64,000 nucleotides of DNA from Viola odorata. Its lineage: Eukaryota > Streptophyta > Magnoliopsida > Malpighiales > Violaceae. The stretch is taken from the NCBI GenBank assembly GCA_963691705.1, contig OY829542.1, positions 52,927,002-52,991,001 of the forward strand, written 5' to 3'. A program made the position numbers and the translations under genes. The notes beneath the pieces are model-generated. The model was given only the letters and a program-made list of their open reading frames with translations. It did no database searches and had not been told where the DNA came from. Shown here piece after piece: positions 56,574-64,000 of this stretch (position 1 is the stretch's first letter; every line of letters begins with the position of its first letter).

Positions 56574-58740
56574 GTGACTCGAAGGAGAGCTTCTATGTAG
56601 GACCTCTGGAAGAGGTTACAGCTGAAAATACCCTGAACCAATGGCCTTCAAACGGTATTGTTTTACATGTATCTTTAGTGTTTTGTCCATCCATCAGTTT
56701 TTTTTTCATTTTCCCTTATTACCCTTTCCCTAAATGTTATTACTTTTTTTCACTTGCATGTACATTAATGTATTAACAAGTAGTTGCTCTTCTTTTTGGC
56801 TAGGAAATTCCAGAAGTTCTCCCATCTTGGAGGTCAACAATGGAATCCTACTATGAAAAAGTTCTGTAAGTTTTAATTTGTGCAGTGTTTATTTCATGCT
56901 GTTGTTTTGTTTGGAGTAGTTCGAAAAGGGAGCATTTATGATCATTTGTATGTGAGGAATTTGTCTGAAAATATTTACCTGATAGTGTACTGTACATCAA
57001 CACAACCATGGAACCCAGCACTAATAAATAGTTAATCTTCCCCCAAATGTAACCCAAATATATTAGAAGTGGCACTCCGCATCTTCATTGAAGTGCCTTG
57101 TCTACTTGTTTTTTATTGTTTAAATTTTTTACAAGTAATTTTAGAGAATGGTTGAACAATAAATTTCTATAACTTGAAAGATCTGCTGCCTCAGGTATGC
57201 CGGGATAAGAGTGATTTCATTGATTGCTCTGGCTTTGAATTTGGATGAGGATTACTTTGAGAAAATCGGAGCCTTGGATGCACCACAATGCTTTCTTCGT
57301 CTCTTGCATTATCCAGGTGCAATTCTGCTGTTTGATTGTTTCCTGGTCTTCCTGGGTGGCCTCCCTGGCTCTTCTTCTGGGCGGGGAACTAATTCCATTC
57401 GAGCATCGTTGGGTCCTTAAGGGGTAGCTTTCCCACCATGGTTTTCTCCGTGGCTTAAGGGTGGACAAGTTTCTTACCGCTCGAATCAACCAATGTTAGA
57501 TTCTTATTTGTAATTTTTCCAGTGTTTGCTTGATACAAAGATGATTTTAAGTTGGCAAAATGATTACTGGATGCTGACTATCTGTTTTATGTTACTTTTG
57601 GTTTGCTGTTAATGGTGGTTACTTTTTTAATCTCAGATGAGGTGGGAAGTTTTGATGAAGAAGTTTATGGTACTTCTGCACATTCAGACTATGGAATGAT
57701 CACCCTACTTGCAACTGATGGTGTCCCAGGGCTTCAGGCATGTGATTATTCAATTTTATCTATCTTTGTAGATTGAAATGGCGTATCCACTCTTGAGAGC
57801 TCCAAATAGTTAATCTTCGGCCATCTGACTTGGATTTCCTCTGTAGGTTTGCAGGGAAAAGTCCATCGTGCCGCGGCCATGAGAAAACGTGCTTCATTTA
57901 GATGGGTAAATCTACATGAAAGGATTTAATATAAATTGTGGAATAGCAGGTTATTGGAGGGTATTTCTAGTGTTTTGAATTTGGAGTGTAAGCTGACTTC
58001 CTGAGTAATACTTTAACTGAATGACCACAATCTGCTTGGTGGCAAGTTTACATGACATGAAGGCCATGTTATGACCATGACAATTGATATGGGTTGTCGG
58101 GTTAGTTAAAATTGTAAACTGTGGGGTCTTCTTCTGCAATAATTTATAATACATGAGCATGCAAATAGTGCTGATTGGGGACGAATAAGTAGTCATTTTA
58201 TTGGGCTGTTATCCTTTTAACTGGGTTGGTCTGATCTGCTTGAGATGTTCATAGATGAATGAATTGATATGGACCGATGCCTCTATTTATCAATTTCCAG
58301 GGCCTTCATAGTTAACATTGGAGACATGATGGAGCGGTGGACTAATAACCTGTTCCGGCAATTTTCTGTTTCTTCACTGATTTCGTCAGGACTCGAGAGT
58401 TTCATGTTCGTAGGATGCAACAAAATATTTTTCTCATGTTTATACATACATCGAAAGATCTTTTCTGGGTTAATATCTTCCCTACTTCAACATCTGAAAA
58501 TGTATTGTAGGTCAACACTGCATAGAGTGATGCCATCAGGATGTGAACGCTATTCGGTAATCATCTAATTGCTTCTTTGTGTCTTGCATGTTCACCTTTT
58601 ACTCTTCATTCATCCGACAGTGTTTTCTGATGGAGAAGAAGCTACTTGCTAAATTGCCATGTTTGCAGGTTTCCTCCTATCCGAAGCGGTGACCACCTGC
58701 AAGAGCGGCTTAGGCACAGAAAGGTGGTGGAAGGATCAGT
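56574..58740 (+). pseudogene. 2OG/Fe(II) dioxygenase, right copy (exons 3-9, 11)
   Basis: A duplicate lacking exons 1 and 2. Exon 3 (from 56574), exon 4 (56804-56865), exon 5 (from 57195) and exon 6 (SAHSDYGMITLLATDGVPGL) are intact, and the His and Asp iron ligands remain. Exon 7 has TGA in place of a Trp codon (CCGCGGCCATGAGAA at about 57875). The exon 8 donor is GC instead of GT (about 58359). Exon 9 has Cys for Arg in CERYS. Exon 10 is missing. Exon 11 (from 58670) is diverged after RSGDHLQERL. The intron after exon 5 holds an extra segment at about 57337-57505. It is clearly not functional. Confidence 0.9.
57337..57505. repeat. Foreign insert in the intron of the right copy
   Basis: About 165 bp, absent from the same intron of the complete copy. 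It is GC-richer than its surroundings and includes GGGTCCTTAAGGGGTAGC and GGCTTAAGGGTGGAC. Flanking GATT on both sides may be a weak target duplication. Origin not recognised. Confidence 0.55.
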
Positions 58741-58799
58741 GCCTGCATATTTTTGTTGCCGCTGTAAGTATAGGACAGCATTCCTCCATCTTTCAGGTC

Positions 58800-58969
58800 T
58801 GCAGATAATCTTGAACAGTGTTACATTGTACTAAAATAATGACAGAAAACTCGGTGCTTGAGCGTTTTGAAACCACATCCACGTAATTTAGCTATCTTTT
58901 TTTTGTTTCTTATTAATAATTATATTGAGGATATATCCGTTACCTTTGGAACTTGTAGTTGTGCATAGG
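58800..58969. other. 3' flank of the right copy
   Basis: Sequence aligned to the 3' flank of the complete copy (TGACAGAAAACTCGGTGCTTG against its counterpart near 55842), then AT-rich spacer. Confidence 0.5.
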
Positions 58970-59545
58970 GAAATTGCAAAAATTGGTACTTAGTACAAGA
59001 ATTTAATGAAATGTTTTATACCTCATGTCTAAATTGCTTTTAAAAGACACTTGTACAATAACAAAACGTCACATTTGGTACCTCCGACTCACGACGTCCA
59101 ACAATCACCGTTAATTATCCTACGTGGCATGCCACGTCGGATGCCACGTGGCACAGGGCTGACGTGGCCTGCGACGTCATCTCCTTTGAACACCGTGTCG
59201 GATGCCACGTGTCACACGTCTGGCGTGTCCTGTCACGTCATCGCGTGTCCTGTCACGTCATCGCTTTTGACTAGGTCTTTCCCCATGTGTGAAACGACGT
59301 CGTTTTGGCCAGGCATGAACGACAAGTCGTTCATGATTAAAATGAAAGACACAAGTGGAAATCCAAGACTCAAACCCAAGACCTCTTACAACACAAGCGA
59401 GAATCATACCACTAGACCAAATGCTCTTGATGTGTTACAATTGATTACTAGAAATATTTATTGTGTGATTCCGAAATTTGCCAGTTATTACTCCAAAACC
59501 CTTCCCATTACCGCACCACCTTTCTCTACCTCTCTCACTTCTCTT
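58970..59545. repeat. MULE-like repeat fragment
   Basis: Dense CACGTGG/CCACGT words and ACGTCGTTTT near 59290. A 20-bp direct repeat (GCGTGTCCTGTCACGTCATC) occurs twice in tandem at about 59232 and 59252. The left part (AAATTGCAAAAATTGGTACT) looks like a non-autonomous MULE end, but no right partner was found, so it may be truncated by the LINE that follows. Confidence 0.45.
59355..59426 (-). pseudogene. tRNA-Pro-like relic
   Basis: On the minus strand the 72-nt stretch begins GAGCATTTGGTCTAGTGGTA and continues TGATTCTCGCTTG, which follows the 5' half of plant tRNA-Pro very closely. The T arm (GGGTTTGAGTC) is degenerate and the anticodon loop no longer reads NGG. It is a tRNA-derived pseudogene within a repeat. 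The tRNA identity rests on recalled consensus. Confidence 0.6.
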
Positions 59546-59552
59546 TGATTTG

Positions 59553-62500
59553 TTTTTTTTTTTAATAAGCTGAAGAATTTTATTCACTCCCAAAAAGCGG
59601 GAGGCAAGAAGAAGGATAGAATGTACAGGAAAAGGCTCCTCAACAGAGGAAGCGGAAAACCATAACTAGAAAGATAACCAGCACTGAAAGGAAAACATCA
59701 GGCAAGACTACAGAGCTATTCGACCAAAAGAAAGTAACCAGGACAGAGACAACAACATCATACCCAACGTGTAGGGGAAAGCATGGTCTGAGCTCTTTAA
59801 CCACCTATACCATAACGAGAAGGCGCAGTTGAAAACCCGTCTCGAACAAAACGTTTCTTGATGAAAAATAACCTTGTTTCTTTGCAACCACAAGCTCCAA
59901 ACCAAAGCATAAAATAGAACCCTCCACTTCTCTTTGATCTGAACCCCTCCCCAAGGCACAAGGCTCACCCATGAGCCCCATAGGTCACCAATATTCCTGG
60001 GAGGACACCAGGAGACGCCTAACCAACACATCACAGCATTCCAGCATGTCATGGACGATTTACAATGAAGCAAAATATGATGGACTGATTCGCCTTGCTC
60101 ATCGCACATAGAACAAACATTGTCTTCCTCAATGAGCATCCTACGATTCCATAAAAATTCCCTAGTCACTAAACGCCCGCGCAGCGCCAGCCATAGAAAA
60201 TATTCGACTCTGTATGGGACTAAATTAGACCAGCATGACTTTAGAACTGGGTTGGCTTGGTAACGCTGAGTATCATAACCCAAGCACCAGGATCCAACCG
60301 AATACTCACCTTCGCAGTTTAATTGCCATCTATTCTTAACAATACATTGTCTATTGTTTGGCACCTTGAGTTGCGATGTCAAGCAAACCCATTCATCCAT
60401 TTCCCACTCAAATAGCTCTCGGTGCCACTGGTTATTCCAAGACCACTGGTTCCCATTCTAGATTCCAAGATCAAAGATACTCCCATTTGCATTGATAGAT
60501 AAATTGTATAGTCTTGGTGTCGCACCCCCTTTTTCGTTTGAAAAAAATGAGTTTAAGGTTCGCGGCGGATGCTAAGCATGAATGGATGCTTCGCATAATA
60601 CAATGAAGTCGCCACCCTATTTTCTAAGGTTTAGGGAACCTAAGCGTCATGGCATAAAAAATAAAAACTAAGGCATATGTGGTCTAAACCATTGAACAAC
60701 GGCTCGAGGTCGTATTGTGGACTTGGGAAGGTGTTAGGCACCCAAGTCACACCCTAAAATAGGTTACCGGTTATAAAGGTGTTTGAAGACAGTTTTGATA
60801 TACAAAGATTTGTTTAAACGATCGAAGCATGTCAACCTCCTCCTTCCTACGAATCCAGGCCACTTTCCAACCATTTACATAGGCAAATGATTGAATCATG
60901 TCGGCTGAATCCGCGTACTAGAATTGGGTCACTTTCCGATTATCTAAACATTTTTGACACGTTTTGGCCCTCAAAGGTGACGTTACATCTTAGCATTTTC
61001 GTAGGGACATGTTATTTCCGATCGGGACACGAAGGACGGGGTTACCGTTTGTTCGTTATGCTAGAGCGGACGTTTCCCCCCTTTATATCATCGGGCCATG
61101 CATGATTCATTAATTAATTACTAAGTGATCCTATCATGGATAAATACTAGCATGATGTTAATTTAATGAATGCAAATAACCGTGTGGGATCGAAGCCACC
61201 ATGCATATCACTTAACAAGAAAGCAATTAATCTCATGGCATTTAAACGCAAGTGATGTAAACATGTAAGCATGTGGATGGATTTTATCATGCATATAATT
61301 ATAAGTTTTTTTTAGCATTTTTAGATAACATACATGAAAATAATATTTTGCGAAAGGCATTAAATAAATAAAAGAGACTTAGAAGAAAGACGTACCCGCG
61401 TTGCGTGGTCTTGATCAACCTTGCCAATTTGCAAATGTTAGCGATAGTTTGAAGATAAATAAATAATAAAGAGCACATGCAATATTTATTTGATTTACGA
61501 TAAGTAAGCAATTAATTAAATAAAACATGGCAAACAACTCAACAAATTATTTATAACATGCAAGCAATTAAATAAATACAACATGGCATAAATAAGTCAT
61601 TAAATCATGCAAGCATATTAATTATTTCCCAATAATTTAAACATGGCATATATGAAAATTATACATGGCATACGAAACAAATTATACATGACATATGAAA
61701 AGTATACATAGCATACGAAACAAATTATACATGACATACGAAAATTATACATGGCATATACGAAAATAAGTGGGCCCCACAAGGGATTTTTAGACATTAA
61801 AAAATGGGCTTGGCACAAGCCAAGCCCAAATTTTAATTTAAAAACAAAGTATTTAAAGCATGCAAGAATTACGAGAAATTAAACACGAAAGTTATACGAA
61901 AAATTGACAACACGTATACGAAACTCTTGTACGAAAATTAAATGGGCCGGGCTCGATATTGGTCCAAAACAGTGGCTGGGCTTGTGATGAAATCAAGCCC
62001 AACTTTCATTTAATCAAGATGGGCTTGTGATAAAATCAAGCCCATCACCTTTGCCTTTCTTCTTTCCCGCCACCACCTTTCTTCCTTACCTTTCTTCTCC
62101 ACCAAAACAGCATCCATGGCTAATTACTCAAACTCCCAACCTCCACCATTCTTACTCAAAATGGTTGCAATACTTAAGGTAGCAAAACAGCACATCAAGG
62201 CCACAAAAACAGCAAGCAAAATGACTTAAAAACAGTAGCAATTTCTCATGGAAAGACAAGCTTAATTAATATGCATATATGTCCATTAATTAACCAAAGC
62301 TTCATGCATTCAAATTGGAGCAAGGGAAGCATAAATAACATGGGAACTAAGCATTCTAAGCATGTTCTAGCAATTTATTCATGCATTAAAGGAAAAAACG
62401 AAAACTAAAGAAGCTAGAGAGAGAGGGAGTTTACCTTTCCGGGAGAGCAATTTTATCCAAGAAGGTAGTGCAAGAAGTGGAGATTAAGAGGAGGATTTGG

Positions 62501-64000
62501 TGCCCTTTTCTTGGTGCTTGAAGCTTGCTATTTATAGGGGAGAAAAAAAGTTGGAGTCGGTTCCGGCTTGTGGCTGCAAATGGACGGGAACAAAAGAAGG
62601 AAAATGATGATGATGAACAGTGGCCGGAGTGGTGAGCAAGTTTGATTGTGTGGCTAGGTGGTGAGCAAGTTTGATTGTGTGGTTAGGTGATGAGCAAGGC
62701 AAGCTGGAATCGAGCTGGAGGATGAGAAGGAATTAAATGGCATTTATGTAACATTTATCCTATTTTTGGGGTACGAACGGGATATTTTTGTACGAGCGAA
62801 ATCGCTCGAAAACGAAAATAAACCCGAAGCGAGATCCAACTATGTGTAGAAAAATAAGCCGAGAAAACTAATATACAGTGAATAAACGTGAAAGTTGAGG
62901 TGACGTGTTCATTTTCTCTTTCGGAAGTGTCGACACGTTCGTGCGCAAAATAAATGCCCTTACGACGTAAATTGAACGAAATTGAATGCGGTGGTGTGAA
63001 AGAGAAAATTGACACGTAATTATCAAACAAAGAAATAGTGCGTTCGAACCTTGGTCCGAGAAAACTTGCTCGAGACCGAGAAAAGTTCGAATGAAGACAG
63101 TTGAAAGTACGAAAAAATAAAAGGCACGAGATGACACGAAATTTTAAACAAACTAGCCTAGGACCAAGAATTGACAAGAACTTGACCTAGACGGGGTATT
63201 AAATGTAATAATCATAAAAATACGTAAATACGTTGACGAAAACCGAAGAATACGGTTTTAGTCGAAAATACGAGAAAAATACGAAAAATTTAAAAGACGC
63301 GAAATGATATGAAATATTAAAATAAATAGTCTTTGATCAAAAGTAGATTGAAATTTAACGTAAACGGGCTATTAATACGACATGTAATAAACAAAAAAAA
63401 GTTGTGACGCAAGTCAAAATTCGGGTAGCAACACTTGGATAGACCAGAGCTAAAGGGGTCTTGTTGTGCCAAGGATCCCACCAAAAGGACACACAACGGC
63501 CATTACCCAATGCAAGCTCAACGTGTCTCACCCAAAAATCGAACCAGTCTCCTCCCTTAGAAAATAAGCGAAATATATCATGCCAAATAAAAGATACCTT
63601 GGTTGCTGAAGCCTTCCATAAGAACCCAAAATTTGTGAAAGCATACTGTCTTCTGACTATATCCGCCCACAATTTTCCGCACCCATTACAAAGGTCCCAC
63701 ACCCACTTGAATAAGAAAGCTGCATTCCGACTTTCAAGATTACCTATTCCCAAGCCCCCTAAATCCTTTGTGCGCATCATATCTTCCCATTTAACCTTGG
63801 ACAACCCACATTTAGACTCATCACCACTCCACATGAACCGCCTCATAATCCCTTCGCATTTCCGTCGAACAATTTTAGGCATCTTATAGATAGACATGTT
63901 ATAGATCGGTAGACTTGAAACCGCTGCCTTGATCAAAGTAACACGCCCGCCAACAGACAAAAGATGACCCTTCCAAGTCGCCAACTTTGTCTTCATCTTC
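59553..64000 (-). mobile_element. LINE split by a solo LTR
   Basis: A minus-strand LINE that continues past the window edge. The 5' part (64000-63434) has LATWKGHLLSVGGRVTLIKA, MRRFMWSGDESKCG and GGLGIGNLESRNAAFLFKWV. The 3' part (60517-59553) has the zf-RVT region (VPYRVEYFLWLALRGRLVT, CSMCDEQGESVHHILLHC) and ends in a T tract at 59553-59563, the poly(A) tail. The two halves join in frame at the 5-bp target site of the LTR at 60518-63433 (PLALVYP before, RLYNLS after). There is a stop at about 60458. It is a close relative of the LINE at 12740-14914. Confidence 0.92.
60518..63433. mobile_element. 2.9-kb solo LTR
   Basis: Starts TGTCGCACCCCCTTTTTCG and ends TTCGGGTAGCAACA, flanked by CTTGG on both sides (60513-60517 and 63434-63438). 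No direct terminal repeats and no gag or pol motifs were seen, so it is best read as one long solo LTR. Such long LTRs are typical of some Ty3/gypsy lineages such as Tat/Ogre, but I did not prove a lineage. It contains short internal repeats: ACAAATTATACATGACATA-like units at 61640-61760 and a GGTGAGCAAGTTTGATTGTG duplication at about 62630-62680. Confidence 0.88.

Noticed and set aside
62755..63177. 140-codon minus-strand ORF in the long solo LTR
   Set aside because: No retroelement or host domain, and an overlapping second frame is also open. It lies inside an LTR.
60518..63433. Idea that this is a full LTR retrotransposon
   Set aside because: The first and last few hundred bases are not direct repeats, and no gag, protease, RT or integrase motif was found, so a solo LTR is simpler.

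Overview
This is nuclear DNA from a flowering plant, almost certainly a eudicot. The evidence is intron-rich genes with plant-specific products (HOS1, a DUF1639 protein, a mitochondrial ferredoxin), Stowaway-type MITEs with the CTCCCTCC end, plant-type LINEs with a zf-RVT domain, and AT-rich spacers. The protein flavour suggests an asterid, but that is only a guess. No bacterial or organellar feature, CRISPR array or operon is present.

Layout. Positions 1-30,400 are gene-poor and hold no protein-coding host gene that I can support. They carry Stowaway MITEs (331, 1861, 9805, 11419, 15760, 25274), long-inverted-repeat MITEs (17464, 19745, 21361, 25003), LINE remnants (2619-6020 minus, 10602-10964 minus, 12740-14914 plus) and two solo LTRs (3674-5013, 6079-7259). 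Positions 30,444-42,600 form a compact gene island. It has a DUF1639 gene (minus), a seven-exon mitochondrial adrenodoxin-type ferredoxin (minus), and a ten-exon HOS1 gene (plus). The ferredoxin and HOS1 genes are head to head with 485 bp between start codons. I rebuilt exons for all three in frame. HOS1 appears to contain minor-spliceosome (U12-type) introns, and its terminal exon lies in a 237-bp tandem duplication.

Positions 43,030-48,520 are a stack of nested transposons. A TIR element contains a solo LTR that itself contains a MITE. Next to it, a minus-strand LTR of the same family contains a second TIR element, which carries what looks like a captured exon of a RING E3 ligase gene. Positions 49,370-58,800 hold a tandem array of three copies of a 2-oxoglutarate/Fe(II) dioxygenase gene. 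The middle copy (52629-55735) is complete. The left copy keeps only exons 1-2, with two hAT-like elements nested in exon 1. The right copy keeps exons 3-9 and 11 and has a nonsense codon. The two broken copies are bounded by short microhomologies, so each can be explained by one deletion from a complete unit.

Positions 58,970-64,000 hold a MULE-like repeat containing a tRNA-Pro-like sequence, then a minus-strand LINE split by a 2.9-kb solo LTR with a 5-bp target duplication.

The host genes do not form one pathway. HOS1 is a nuclear-pore-associated RING E3 ligase of cold and flowering control, the ferredoxin is a mitochondrial electron carrier, and the dioxygenase is probably metabolic. The most informative content is the readable history of insertion, duplication and deletion, together with non-canonical introns (U12-type and GC-AG) in otherwise ordinary genes.
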